Positions 20,401 to 29,972 of a stretch of DNA of 44,957 bases are shown piece by piece (within the stretch, counting starts at the first letter, position 1; every line of letters begins with the position of its first letter). The DNA is from CAJBLF01 sp964418415 (lineage in GTDB: Bacteria; Patescibacteriota; Gracilibacteria; Absconditabacterales; Absconditicoccaceae), in contig CAYQLB010000005.1 of assembly GCA_964418415.1 (NCBI GenBank), forward strand, positions 1 through 44,957. Reading direction: 5' to 3'. The notes below the pieces were generated by a model. That model was not told the DNA's origin and ran no database searches. It saw only the letters and a list, made by a program, of their open reading frames with translations. The translations under genes were made by a program, and so were the position numbers.

Positions 20401-22655
20401 CCAATCATGCGTTTAGTATCGGTAACTTCGTTTCTTTCTTCAAAAACGGTTTTTCTAAACTCAAGGATGCCATCAAAAAATATGATGATGAAAAAGCAGA
20501 AGATCTGACAGATATCCTTGTCAATCAGGGTAATCTCTATAGTACAATTGGAAAAATGCTGCCTTTTTCCAGAATTTCTGCCGGATTCGAATCTATGGGT
20601 CTAGACTATTTTGCTGAAAGAGATAGTAGAATATGGAAAAAAGTAGAGAAGCGGAAAAAGGTCTATGAAGATGCTGATTTTTCGTTGATCTATGAAAAAC
20701 ATCTTAAACCTATGATCAGTGGACAGGTTGCTATCAAACCTCATTACAAGGCAGCAGCTATGTTGCTTGCTATGATCAACAAAGGTAAATGACCATATAA
20801 TAGAAATCCTGATTTTGCTGCTAAAGGTATGCGGGTGAATATCCTCATGGGACCTGCGCATCAGAAGAGATATTTAGATATGCGTCAAAAACTTATCAGA
20901 GAACTTGAACAATGAACACCGCAGTATGGACAGATCCGAGCTGACAACAAAAAAAATGAAATACTTGAACTTGAGATGAAATATATTGTTCATGTTATGG
21001 ATGCGAGACAGCTTGGAGTAAGTGATAACGATAAGACTAAATATTATTTTTATGGTAAATATTCCAAGACATTCATCGATGAATTAGAAAAATCTTATAC
21101 GTGATTCTTCAGTCAATCTACCGTAGATGAGTGATTTGGAAAAAACAAGAATGCAAGCTTCGATTTTGCGAGAGCAGAATTCTTTAGACTTTTGGAATCC
21201 AGACCTCAGCAGGCTATTCCTTTCCTCAAAGTAATGGCGACCAAAGCCGTAAGTCAAGGTCAGCGAAAGATATTTGAGATGGCGGTTATGGCTGGTATGC
21301 TTTCCGGTATATTCCTCACCATGACGATGTCGGAGACGCAAGGTATGATCCAAAAAGTTTGTAGGACGAGATGATTTATCCCTGGTATCCGGGTCAGAGA
21401 TATTCACCAACAAAGCAAACTTCAGAGAATTCTTGATATATTCAGCGGAGGATCATTTAGTAAAGAAATGAAATATTCATCGAGCAAACTTTCTTTTGAT
21501 GATATGTCTTGATGAACAAAAACCGTCATAGGTGATTTCCAAAAACGAATGGATAAGGGTGCTAATTTAGATAAGCTCAGTGAATTTTTCAAGATCACGG
21601 GAAAAAACGTCAATGGTAAGACTTTGCTGGATATCTATGCTGATGAAAAAACAAAACCAGAAGATAAAGTATTGATAGAAGAATTCCTCAAAAATAGTAA
21701 TGAGAAGAACGAATGATTGGATCCTGATATTAGGAATAATCCATATGCGATGAGCTGATCTATTCTCACCAAGAGTCAGAGTGTGGTTGATCAGATGATG
21801 AAATTCGATAGTAGATGATTTGCATGAAAAGATGGTGATGAGATTCAAACCATGGAATGATTTTTTGATGATATGAAAAAAGCTATTCCTACTCATACCC
21901 TGACCTCTTCTGAACAAGTAAAATTCTATCTGGATAAATTTTTCAATCGATTTGAAGAAAGGGGATTTTCTGGACAGAACAAAACAGAATTTATCAAAAG
22001 ACTCAAGTACTGCCAAGAACATCCTGATGATCCCGGAACGGATACTATCTTATATTATGCTATTGTTGGTCAAATCTGTAGTAGTTTCCATCGTTTTCAT
22101 CTTCCCAAACAATTTGAAGATTCTCTTTTGGCGTGGAAGACATTCTTCAAAAAAAATATCAACACAATCTTGGATAAAGAGGTAATGACCTCTACTTTTT
22201 GAGGGCTCTCGTATTACTATGATTATCAAAAATATACACCTAAACTTGAATCTTGGGAAGTCGCTTCATCGCTTTTGGATAAGTATGACAGTCAGCTCTA
22301 TATCAATAGTTTCGATACTAAGGAGAAAAAAGATGCTGCACGTAAACACAAACAATTTCTGAAGAGAAACGATGGTCCCTATATCAATTGATCTCTTTAT
22401 GAATTGGCTGAGGCATTAGAGAGAAATAATGTCATCCAAAACAAATTCAAACAATATTCCAAGACTTCTTCAGAACACACTTCCCAAACTGCTGAATCTT
22501 CTCGTGCTCAAGCTACGTGAGCCAAAATCAAAAACCCCGAGATTGTAGAAAATGTAAGAAGAATTCTGGAAGATAAACCGCTCACCAATGAAAATCCTGA
22601 TGAATATCCAGTAATTCCTGAAGACGATGATCTTCCAGATGGTTTCTATGAATAA
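17448..22655 (+). CDS. giant orphan protein (1,735 aa)
   Basis: I do not recognise this protein. With UGA as Gly it is one uninterrupted frame of 1,735 residues; the standard code would cut it into more than a dozen pieces. The start MAGGGKKGKSKPIDREQQKL is basic with no signal peptide. The chain is highly charged and mostly helical. It has a coiled-coil-like stretch near residues 380-425 (DEERKRLAQKIRELRQQREY), an acidic Glu/Lys linker near residues 688-735 (PPEKEKELEQKLGKLK), and two weakly hydrophobic stretches, GALLFGYVLG near residue 675 and MAGMLSGIFLTMTM near residue 1285. The end is acidic (PEDDDLPDGFYE). Its size and charge suit a large scaffold or effector-like protein, but nothing proves this. 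It stands alone between terminators. Confidence 0.85.
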
Positions 22656-22680
22656 GAAAAACTATATTCTATTATATTTG

Positions 22681-22701
22681 GCTCGCTCTGCGGGCTTTTT
22701 T
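22681..22701 (+). terminator. rho-independent terminator
   Basis: GCTCGC-TCT-GCGGGC followed by a T run, 25 bp after the giant gene's stop. Confidence 0.8.
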
Positions 22702-23028
22702 ATCTACGATATATATTCTCCTTCAAAAATATTTTTCATTTTTGATTGAAGAATATATAATTACTATCACAATAATTCTTCATTATATTTTAATTTCAGA
22801 CTTATTTGGATAGTAATTATAATTTCGACATCATAAAAAACTCTCGATACTTCGTTTTTTTATTGCGTCTCAAATATTAATTCCTTGATTTTCTTTTTTT
22901 TTTCGTTACTACCTCGGTGATAAACAGAAACAAATTTCTAATTTCTAATTTTTCCAAACACTTTTGGACTTCGCAATTTCTAAAATGAAACAAAAACATA
23001 ATATTTACTTCTAAAAAACACAAATCAT
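22702..23028. other. AT-rich intergenic region
   Basis: The region has an imperfect inverted repeat around 22709-22761 (TATATTCTCCTTCAAAAAT against ATTTTTGATTGAAGAATATA) and poly-T stretches. No gene, RNA or clear promoter was recognised. Confidence 0.4.
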
Positions 23029-23622
23029 ATGAAAGGAAAATTTATTGTGCTCTATGGGATCAATAATCTTGGCAAAAGCACTCAGGTCAAATTATTGATA
23101 GAAAAACTTGGGAAATATGGTATTCATGCTGAGTATCTCAAGTATGGTGTCTATGATCTCAAACCTTCCGGTGAAATGCTCAATGAATATTTGAGAAAAG
23201 GAAATCCGTATAATTTTTCTCCTCGTGAGTTCCAAATGTGCCATGCGCTCAATAGAACACAGTATGAACCTGTATTGAAACAAAAGCTTGAAGAAGGTAC
23301 ATGGATTATAGCTGAGGATTATAAAGGCACGGGTATCGCTTGGGGTATTGGAGCTGGTGTTGATAAAGATTTTCTTCTAAGACTCAATGAACATCTCTTG
23401 AAAGAGGATCTTTGTATCTTGTTTGATGGAGAAAGATTTATCTCTGGTATAGAAGCAGATCATAAGCATGAACAGAATGATGAATTAACCCAAAAAGTTA
23501 GGGCTGTCCATCTTCAACTCGCCGATACCTTTGGTTGGTCTGTTATCAATGCTAATCAATTGGTACCAATAGTTCATCAACACATTTGGGATATTGTTTC
23601 TCATACATTCAATATTCATTAA
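23029..23622 (+). CDS. tmk: thymidylate kinase-like enzyme
   Basis: Thymidylate kinase makes dTDP from dTMP and ATP. The 197-residue frame has the P-loop GINNLGKST at residues 10-18 (usual GxDGxGKST; the Asp is replaced by Asn), YLRKGNPYNFSPREFQMCHA in the substrate region, and EDYKGTGIAWGIGAG, which matches the dTMP-binding strand and lid area. Length is slightly below the usual ~210. No UGA is used. It stands alone, followed by a strong terminator. A related deoxynucleoside kinase is possible, but the overall pattern fits tmk. Confidence 0.85.
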   Translation: MKGKFIVLYGINNLGKSTQVKLLIEKLGKYGIHAEYLKYGVYDLKPSGEMLNEYLRKGNPYNFSPREFQMCHALNRTQYEPVLKQKLEEGTWIIAEDYKGTGIAWGIGAGVDKDFLLRLNEHLLKEDLCILFDGERFISGIEADHKHEQNDELTQKVRAVHLQLADTFGWSVINANQLVPIVHQHIWDIVSHTFNIH

Positions 23623-23640
23623 ACAGTGTATAGATATTTA

Positions 23641-23669
23641 CTCCCGGAGTTTTCCGGGAGTTTTTTTTA
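23641..23669 (+). terminator. rho-independent terminator of tmk
   Basis: A perfect 8-bp stem CTCCCGGA/TCCGGGAG with a 4-nt loop is followed by eight T. Confidence 0.9.
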
Positions 23670-23733
23670 TGCATTTGAAAATCGGACTGAATTTATTATA
23701 CCTTAGCTACATATTTTTATTGTTCTATAAAGT

Positions 23734-24540
23734 ATGATAGGATCTCGTATGAGAATAGTTCTTTTGGCTGCGTTTTTTACCTTTGCCTTTAGTATGCTGT
23801 TTTTGGCGCTATTTGAAAATTATGTAAGAGCGGAGACAGTAGTAACTTCTCCTGTCCATATCATTCCTGTTGTCGATTCATCTGATTTTAAGCCTGTCGT
23901 AGATCATGAAATTGTTCCTACATTTTGATTGGTCCATGAATCCGCTCCGTCTTTTGATTTCGATAGTGATGATTCTTATCAGAAATTCCTTCACGATGAA
24001 CATCCGTTTGAAGATTCGTCCTATGTTCCTGTAGATTTACTCCCTATCGATTCTAATTTTACTGCGAATAATTCAAAGGTATTCAAACTTAGGGAAGAAG
24101 CTGGTATTCAATTCGCTGATATGGCTCGACATTTCCGAAATGCATTTAGCGGTGATAAATTGCGAGTAGCAAGTGCATATAGAAGCAGCGGATTGCAGTG
24201 ATATCTTCTCAAACAATGATGTGCTTTGCTGAGATGTGCAAAAACATGAACGAGCGAACATCAAGCATGACTTGCAGTAGATCTCAAAGTGATTGCGAGA
24301 TGAGGAAGATGATATTCTCTCGATGTAGCCCATCCCAATAAATATTATGATCGGTTTAAAAATAATGCCCATAGATTCTGATTTCACAATACCTATCAAA
24401 AGGGTGTCGAGATCGATGGAAAAATGATAGAATGACGACATCGGAGATATGTAGGAACGGAATTGGCGACGATATTACATGACAACGATCAGACCTTGGC
24501 TGAATATTACTTCAATACAAAAAATAATGATAAATTATAA
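23734..24540 (+). CDS. VanY-type D-Ala-D-Ala carboxypeptidase (peptidase M15)
   Basis: M15B peptidases trim the terminal D-Ala of peptidoglycan stem peptides outside the membrane. The 268-residue frame has an N-terminal membrane/signal segment (residues ~6-27, RIVLLAAFFTFAFSMLFLAL), an acidic linker, and a catalytic domain from about residue 110: VASAYRSSGLQ, SEHQAGLAVDL (zinc His and Asp, Gly as UGA) and EGRHRRYVG, where the family usually has EPWHFRYVG. So the Trp is missing, but the His and Tyr remain. UGA-Gly codons are dense here. ATG 23749 (MRIVLL) is an alternative start. Confidence 0.87.
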
Positions 24541-24677
24541 ATTAGAAATGATAAATGTATGATTTGTTGGAATAACCTATTGTAAAATTACTATAGTCCA
24601 TAAGAAGATAAAATCTTTCATCTATCATTTATCATCTCTCATTTAAAATCATATTTTAAATTCTTAATTAATTTGTT

Positions 24678-25265
24678 ATGAATCCTAAGAAGAAAGATGA
24701 TCTCCAAAAAAAGCTTGAAGAAGCACAACATCAACAAGATCAGAAACAAGTAACGGATGATTGATTGGTTATTGAGTTGCAAGCCAAGATCATTCAGCTT
24801 GAACAAGAGAAAAAAGAAATTGAGGAAATCGCCAAAAGATCTCAATATGAATACGTCAATCTCAAGATGGACTTTGATAGATATCAGAGACAGATACAAG
24901 AATCTAGTAAAAATATGCAAACGGATTCACTTATTTTTGTCGTCAAAAAATTTCTTCCTTTCCTCGAAGACCTCAGGAAATCTTTGGAAAATATTACTGA
25001 TGAACATATGGAAGATCCGCTTACAAAATGAGTTCAGATGATTTATGAAAAATTTTTGAGAACATTGGAAGGTCTACATATCAAAACTATCGATGCCATA
25101 TGACTTGTTCCAGATTCATTTTTGCATGAACCCGTCAGTGTGGAACCAATAGAGGATGAACAGATGAAATGAAAGATTATCAAGGAGTTTGAAAGAGGAT
25201 TTATATATGAGAAGGACGGAGATAAGAGAGTTATTAGGCCTTCGAAAGTAATTGTAGGACAATAA
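24678..25265 (+). CDS. grpE: GrpE nucleotide exchange factor
   Basis: GrpE releases ADP from DnaK. The 195-residue frame has a long N-terminal coiled coil (residues ~5-70; LQKKLEEAQ, QLEQEKKEIEE), then KMDFDRYQRQ, FLPFLEDLRKSLEN, and the C-terminal beta domain with GLVPDSFLHEPVSVEP, GFIYEKDGDKRVIRPSKVIV. This is the family layout and length. Four UGA-Gly codons, one of them in AIGLVPD. The gene is isolated from dnaK and dnaJ in this window, and no CIRCE site precedes it. Confidence 0.92.
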
Positions 25266-25277
25266 GAGTTCAGAATT

Positions 25278-25355
25278 AAATTCCGGCTAGATTCCTGCTG
25301 CAATACTTAATCCAGCTATGCTGGACTGACGCGCCGGAATGAGGATGCCGGAATT
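25278..25355. repeat. dispersed TTCCGG-type intergenic repeat (copy 2)
   Basis: ATTCCGGCTAGATTCCTGCT opens the stretch, the hairpin CCAGCTATGCTGG lies inside, and GCGCCGGAATGAGGATGCCG closes it. Confidence 0.55.
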
Positions 25356-25397
25356 GAAAAATAAAAAAAACAGGTAATGAAACCTGTAGAAGAGTAA

Positions 25398-25441
25398 TTG
25401 CTCAGGACCCCGTAGTCCTACGGGGCACACCTCACGGCATA
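25398..25441 (-). pseudogene. tRNA-Leu 3' remnant with a hairpin insert
   Basis: On the plus strand TTGCTCAGGA and CACACCTCACGGCATA match the 3' end of the intact tRNA-Leu gene 65 bp away. Between them, the T-arm is replaced by CCCCGTAGTCCTACGGGG, a perfect hairpin like the inner hairpin of the element in comF. It is too short to be a tRNA. Confidence 0.6.
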
Positions 25442-25464
25442 TTTGAGTATGATTGTTGTTTATT

Positions 25465-25547
25465 TGCTCAGGATGGGACTCGAACCCACACACCTCACGG
25501 CATACGAACCTCAATCGTACGTGTATACCAAATTCCACCACCTGAGC
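25465..25547 (-). tRNA. tRNA-Leu (GAG)
   Basis: The reverse strand starts GCTCAGGTGGTGGAATTTGG, has anticodon loop TTGAGGT (anticodon GAG), a long variable arm typical of class II tRNAs and the T-arm GGGTTCGAGTCCC. CCA is not encoded, unlike in tRNA-His of this window. Confidence 0.92.
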
Positions 25548-25616
25548 TTTGCGTATCGCTTACCATAGTAATTCATTCCTAAAATACAAGATGATTTTAT
25601 TCTCTTATTGTAGAAT

Positions 25617-26063
25617 ATGACCTTATATGATCGTTTGCTTCACGATTACAAAGAAGCTATGAAAAACAAATTTGAAACCAAAAAGATTGTACTCAATCTC
25701 ATCCTTTCTAAGATTAAAAATAAGGAAATTGAGATACAAAAAACCCTTGAAGAAGTAGATATTATCAGTATCCTCAAAAAAGAGGTCAAGGAGATTGTCG
25801 AAGCTATCTGATTTTTGGAAAAAGCGAATAAACCCGAAGAAATTGAAATAGAAAAACAGAAGAAACTTCTCCTCGAATTCTATCTTCCTGCTACGATGAC
25901 CAAAGAGCAGACCACAGACCTGATCAAAAAACTTATAACAGATCACAATATTACCGATCTCAAGACCCAAAGAGGAATACTGATGAAAGAACTTATGGCT
26001 AATCATAAGGCAGATGTGGATAGTACTGTTGTAAATGAGGTTATTAATGAAATGGTAGCATAA
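25617..26063 (+). CDS. yqeY: GatB/YqeY-domain protein
   Basis: YqeY proteins share the C-terminal tRNA-binding domain of GatB and probably bind tRNA. The 148-residue frame starts MTLYDRLLHDYKEAMKNK and shows the usual LILSKIKNKEIE, EVKEIVEAIG and FLEKANKP helices, then LLEFYLPATMTKEQ and the C-terminal RGILMKELMANHKADVD. Length and order match the family. One UGA-Gly sits after VEAI. The gene follows tRNA-Leu and lies between dispersed repeats. Confidence 0.88.
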
Positions 26064-26080
26064 AAACACCATATAGACAT

Positions 26081-26166
26081 CATTCCAGCGCCAAGAAATT
26101 GCGGCCGGAATCCAGTTTGCTCAGTATAGATTCCGGTTGCAACCCTTGAGACCGGAATGACGTTAC
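26081..26166. repeat. dispersed TTCCGG-type intergenic repeat (copy 3)
   Basis: CATTCCAGCGCCAAG opens the stretch; GCGGCCGGAATCCAG and GATTCCGGTTGCAACCC lie inside, and GACCGGAATGACG closes it. It sits between yqeY and the pilin-like gene. Confidence 0.5.
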
Positions 26167-26196
26167 TACGGTTATTTTAGTTATTTAGTTGTCCCC

Positions 26197-27111
26197 ATGA
26201 AAAGATATCTCCTCCTTGCATTGCTCTTTGGAATTGTCTTTTTGTGATTGGGAAGCTCGTATACTTCAGCTGTATGTAATACAACAAGAACCGCTCATGC
26301 TACTGAAGAACGATGAATTCATACATTTACTTGTGAATATGATTCACCTACACATTCATCTTGTAATGATAATGTAGGACAGGCACAAAGCTGTTATGTA
26401 GCTGTGGCGTGAGATAGTTGTTCTCTTTCTTGCTGTGTGTGTACTAATAATAATACTACTACACCACCATCTAATACCTGAACAACACCACCATCTAATA
26501 CCTGAACAACACCACCATCTAATACCTGAACAACACCAACCGTTACTTGAACAAATTCTCCTTGATGAACATGAGGCACTACTCCTTCTTGAGGTGGTTC
26601 AAATTGAAGTGCGGGTACCACAAATCCAGATGGATTGACTAATGAAAAATGTGCGGCAGAATACAATGTGACCACAAATCCTCAAGGTCTTGGTAAAGGC
26701 GGAAAACTTAATGCCTCAGGACTTGGCTGTACGTGTGAAGGTTGATATAAAAAAATAGATCATGCATGTGTACCATGTAATACAAAAGGTGTCTGCTGTG
26801 GAATCGAGCTCAATACCAATGTACCGTTCATCGGCAGGTGTATAGAAGGATCTACCAATGATGTGGGTGATGATGAACAAGCAGTGACGTCAGAAGATGC
26901 TTTCCCTGTACTTATGGGAAGCTTGACGCAGATATTAGTGACAATTATTCTCATCGTATCGTTTGTACTGATCATCATCGGTGGTATTATGATCTCTACA
27001 GGTAATCTAAGCGGAGGCAAAAGTCTTATTATCAAGGTTGTTATTGGTATAGCACTTCTTGGAGCATCGGGAGTAATATTACGTTTGATCAATCCTAACT
27101 TCTTTTGATAA
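26197..27111 (+). CDS. exported Cys-rich protein with pilin-like two-helix C-terminus
   Basis: The 304-residue frame has a signal peptide (MKRYLLLALLFGIVFLGLGS), a Cys-rich region (CNTTRT, CEYDSP, CYVAV, CSLSCCVC), a Thr/Pro/Gly linker built from three exact 24-bp copies (26461-26532, unit PPSNTGTT, Gly as UGA in each), a second Cys-rich region (GCTCEGG, VPCNTKGVCCG) and two membrane helices (ILVTIILIVSFVLIIIGGI and VVIGIALLGASGVILR) joined by a short SGGKS loop. The two-helix part is like VirB2/TrbC pilins of type IV secretion systems, but no other such genes are nearby. The last codon before UAA is UGA. Confidence 0.68.
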
Positions 27112-27130
27112 AAAAAATAAAAAAATGTAT

Positions 27131-27232
27131 CTCCTTTACTGAAAGGAGGAGGTATCCTTTAGGATGGAGGATTTCGTTACTCTTGTAAAATCTCCCACCG
27201 TTCCGGTCCCCCCTCTTTGGAAATAAAGAGGG
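27131..27232 (+). repeat. palindromic repeat element, intergenic copy
   Basis: CTCCTTT-ACTG-AAAGGAG (27131-27148), an inner ATCCT/AGGAT hairpin, GGAGGATTT, and CCCTCTTT/AAAGAGGG (27211-27232) repeat the order of the element inside comF. The copy is 102 bp, against 112 bp in comF. Confidence 0.7.
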
Positions 27233-27275
27233 CACATAATAAAGTAAAATCCTTTATCGTTTAAATTATAGTCCA

Positions 27276-27671
27276 ATGGTAAGTGTTAAATTCAAAAATG
27301 GTTTTGTTATAGAGAACAAATTGTTATTTGGCTTCGAGAAAGCAGATTCAAAGTATATCAATCTCGCTTCAGAGCCTGGTAGTGATATGCGTTATGAGAA
27401 GCTTGATTATACTTTGATTGATTATCCTGGTGAATATGATGTCAAGGATATCGGTATCGAATGTTTTCTTGGAACAAACAATAAGCTCAATTATATTCTT
27501 GATCTTGGCAATAAGAGAATCGGTATCATCCAATCTGCTGATGTTCTGGATTTAGATGAGGTCGGAGAAGTAAATTTCTGGCTCTATCAAGACGATAAAA
27601 TAGCCAACAAGATAGATCAGCTTGAGCTTGAGTGAGAGAAACAAAAATTGACTAATGAAACAGAAGAGTAA
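27276..27671 (+). CDS. hypothetical protein, possibly reduced metallo-beta-lactamase-like
   Basis: The 131-residue frame (one UGA-Gly, after LELE) contains IDYPGEYDVKDIGIECFLG, a stretch like the PGEYEVKGI segment of UlaG-like metallo-beta-lactamase-fold proteins. The HxHxDH metal motif is absent, and the protein is half the family length. It may be a non-catalytic remnant or a different small protein. The C-terminus is Gln/Glu/Lys-rich. A palindromic repeat precedes it and the decamer array follows. Confidence 0.55.
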
Positions 27672-27700
27672 TGAGACCTTGGGTCGTAATGAGTGCTTCG

Positions 27701-27790
27701 TACGTAATGGATTGTAATGAATTGTAATGAATTGTAATGAATTGTAATGAATAGTAATGGATTGCAATGAATGGTAATGGATTGTAGTGA
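27701..27790 (+). repeat. 10-bp direct repeat array upstream of rarA
   Basis: Nine consecutive, in-register 10-mers near the consensus ATTGTAATGA; positions 27711-27750 hold four exact copies in a row. Arms containing TGCTTCGTACGTAATG on the left (about 27694-27709) and CATTATGCGAAGCATATTAC on the right (27793-27812) are roughly inverted copies of each other. Confidence 0.85.
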
Positions 27791-27878
27791 CACATTATGC
27801 GAAGCATATTACATGAAATTCATTACACGACTCCGACTTCTCGGGGGAGTATATTACAGAGTTTATTACATTTTTGTT

Positions 27879-29069
27879 ATGTCGTTCGAACCGCTTTCAT
27901 CATATCTTAGACCAAAGAACTTAGAAGAGTTTGTTGGGCAGTCTCATCTCGTATGATCTGATAAACCACTGAGTATTTTTTTGCAGTCGGACAAGGTGCC
28001 GTCAATGTTGTTTCGAGGGCCACCCGGGTGCGGTAAGACAACGATAGCACATATTATTTCACAAACACTGAATGCAGATTTTTTTCAGCTCTCTGGTGTT
28101 ACCAGCAAAAAAGAGGACTTGCTCAAATTGGTCGATCAAGCGAAGAAAAATTTTCAATATGGGAAATCTACTATTATTTTTTTGGATGAAATCCATCGTC
28201 GAAACAAGGCTCAGCAAGATACATTATTACCCTATGTAGAAAAATGAACGGTTATTTTGATATGAGCGACGACGGAGAATCCGAGTTTTACCGTGAATAA
28301 TGCGCTGCTCAGTAGATGTAGGGTATTTGTTTTCGAAAAGTTATCAGAAGAAGAAATATGTTCCTTTATTAAAAAGAAATTTCCTCTGATTCTTCAAAGA
28401 CATCCGGATTTGACATTGACGGATGAACATCTGCTTTTGATTGCTAAACTCGGCAACGGTGATCTCCGTAATGCATTGAATGTTTTGGAATCAGCTATCT
28501 TTCTATCAAAAGATGGGAAGGTGACTGATCAAATTATTTTGCAGGCAGGACAGAAAAGTGTGTATTATGATAGAGACGGTGAAGAACATTACAATATTAT
28601 TTCTGCTATTCATAAATCGCTTCGTGATAGTGATGGCAATGCAGCGTGCTATCGGATCCAGAGAATGCTTATGGGAGGAGAAGATCCGCTCTATATCGCT
28701 AGAAGATTGTTGCGTTTTGCATCAGAGGATATCTGACCTGCAGACAATAATGCATTACTTCTAGCCAACGAAGTCTATGATGCAGTGGCCAAAATCGGCA
28801 AGCCAGAATGTGATGTTTTCTTGTTTCAATTAGCCATCTATCTCGCCAAAGCCAAAAAAGACAATATCGCCTATCGTACGGCAATTGCCACGAGAGCTGA
28901 TGTAGAAAAATACGGTAATTTGCCTGTTCCTTTGCATTTACGTAATGCACCAACTCAACTGATGAAAGATGAGTGATATGGTAAAGAGTATAAATATTTT
29001 CATGATGATCCTAGTGCAAAAGATCAACAGCATATGCCTGATGAACTCAAGAACAGAACATACTTATAG
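27879..29069 (+). CDS. rarA: replication-associated recombination protein A (RarA/MgsA) ATPase
   Basis: RarA is an AAA+ clamp-loader-like ATPase acting at stalled replication forks. The 396-residue frame starts MSFEPLSSYLRPKNLEEFVG, the family opening. Walker A GPPGCGKT is at residues 47-54, Walker B FLDEIH at 101-106, the family motif LIGATTENPSF (Gly as UGA) at 127-137, the arginine finger region LLSRCRVFVFE, and the C-terminal RRLLRFASEDIGPAD (Gly as UGA), KYGNLPVPLHLRNAPT and KYFHDDPSA. Length fits, although shorter than E. coli RarA (about 447 aa). Five UGA-Gly codons are in frame; the stop is UAG. No Shine-Dalgarno motif precedes it. The decamer array lies 90-180 bp upstream. Confidence 0.95.
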
Positions 29070-29254
29070 TTAGACAGATTAGATGGTATAGACGGGATAA
29101 GATCTAATCCATCTCAGAATCAATCTAATCCTCCTTAATAATTTCAAGTAATTTTGTTGTTTTGTCAATCTATTCCGCTTGATAAAACTTGTATTGAAGC
29201 GCCAAATGACTACTGTATTCGAAAGTTTTTTTTAATTTTTTTATATATCCAACA

Positions 29255-29614
29255 ATGGCATTTACAAAAAAAGTCACTAAAACTCCTGCGGTTGTCGTAG
29301 AAACCAAAAAAATCTCTTCAAAAGATGTTTGTGGTATGTCATGCTGCTCCAATTTTAAACATCTTTTACTTTGGATTATTGTAATCCTCAACACCCTTAT
29401 GGTTGTTTGTATCCTTGTCAATCAATTTAAAATTGAAGCTGATAGAGTAGGTGGAAGAGCAAATTATAAGATGGTACAAGAAATCTATAAATCTGATACA
29501 TTCAAGACCACTCAAAAACAACAAATCGAGAAGGCATTGCAAATGTATCAAGGAGGTATCCAACAACAAGCTCAACAAGCACTTCCTACCGTTGATACTT
29601 CAGTAACTCAATAA
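29255..29614 (+). CDS. small membrane-anchored protein, anchor-module paralogue 1
   Basis: The 119-residue frame has a cytosolic start with cysteines (DVCGMSCCSNFKH), one membrane segment (residues ~35-54, LLLWIIVILNTLMVVCILV) and an outside stalk with RVGGRANYKMVQEIYKSD, then a Gln-rich helix and PTVDTSVTQ. The GGRAN...Y.SD stalk is shared with the next two genes. I do not recognise the family. No UGA is used. Confidence 0.72.
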   Translation: MAFTKKVTKTPAVVVETKKISSKDVCGMSCCSNFKHLLLWIIVILNTLMVVCILVNQFKIEADRVGGRANYKMVQEIYKSDTFKTTQKQQIEKALQMYQGGIQQQAQQALPTVDTSVTQ

Positions 29615-29639
29615 TTTTATTCCGTTACTATTTTTTTTC

Positions 29640-29948
29640 ATGACTACAGAACATCAATATCATCAGATGAAGCTTATGATCATAGCACTTTTGGTGCTCA
29701 ATGCGCTTCTTGGTATCTATATTGCTTTTTTCAAACACGATGCACTTCGATTGGAAACTATGAAGGCTGGTGGAAGAGCAAATATGCAAATGGCTAAACA
29801 ATTATATAGCTCTGATGTCTATATCCAACAACAACAACAGACCTTGGAGGGTATCTTGGGTAGCCTCAATCAAGCTGCAAACACCCCTACCGTTGATGCT
29901 GTTGTACCTACCGTTGATACAACTGAAACACCTGCGGTAGCACAATAA
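29640..29948 (+). CDS. small membrane-anchored protein, anchor-module paralogue 2
   Basis: The 102-residue frame starts MTTEHQYHQMKLMIIALLVL. It has one membrane segment, then FFKHDALRLETM, GGRANMQMAKQLYSSDVYIQ and a Thr/Pro/Val tail (PTVDTTETPAVAQ). It is a near copy of the N-terminal 76 residues of the next gene. Spacing to both neighbours is 24-25 bp, so the three form an operon. Function unknown; a partner or spacer of the fused DsbA-like protein is plausible. Confidence 0.75.
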   Translation: MTTEHQYHQMKLMIIALLVLNALLGIYIAFFKHDALRLETMKAGGRANMQMAKQLYSSDVYIQQQQQTLEGILGSLNQAANTPTVDAVVPTVDTTETPAVAQ

Positions 29949-29972
29949 TTTTATCCGATTATTTGATTTATC

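Noticed and set aside
25398..25441. Second functional tRNA-Leu
   Set aside because: Only 3' pieces are present; D-arm, anticodon arm and T-arm are missing.
27701..27790. CRISPR array
   Set aside because: The 10-bp units are contiguous with no spacers, and no cas genes are seen.
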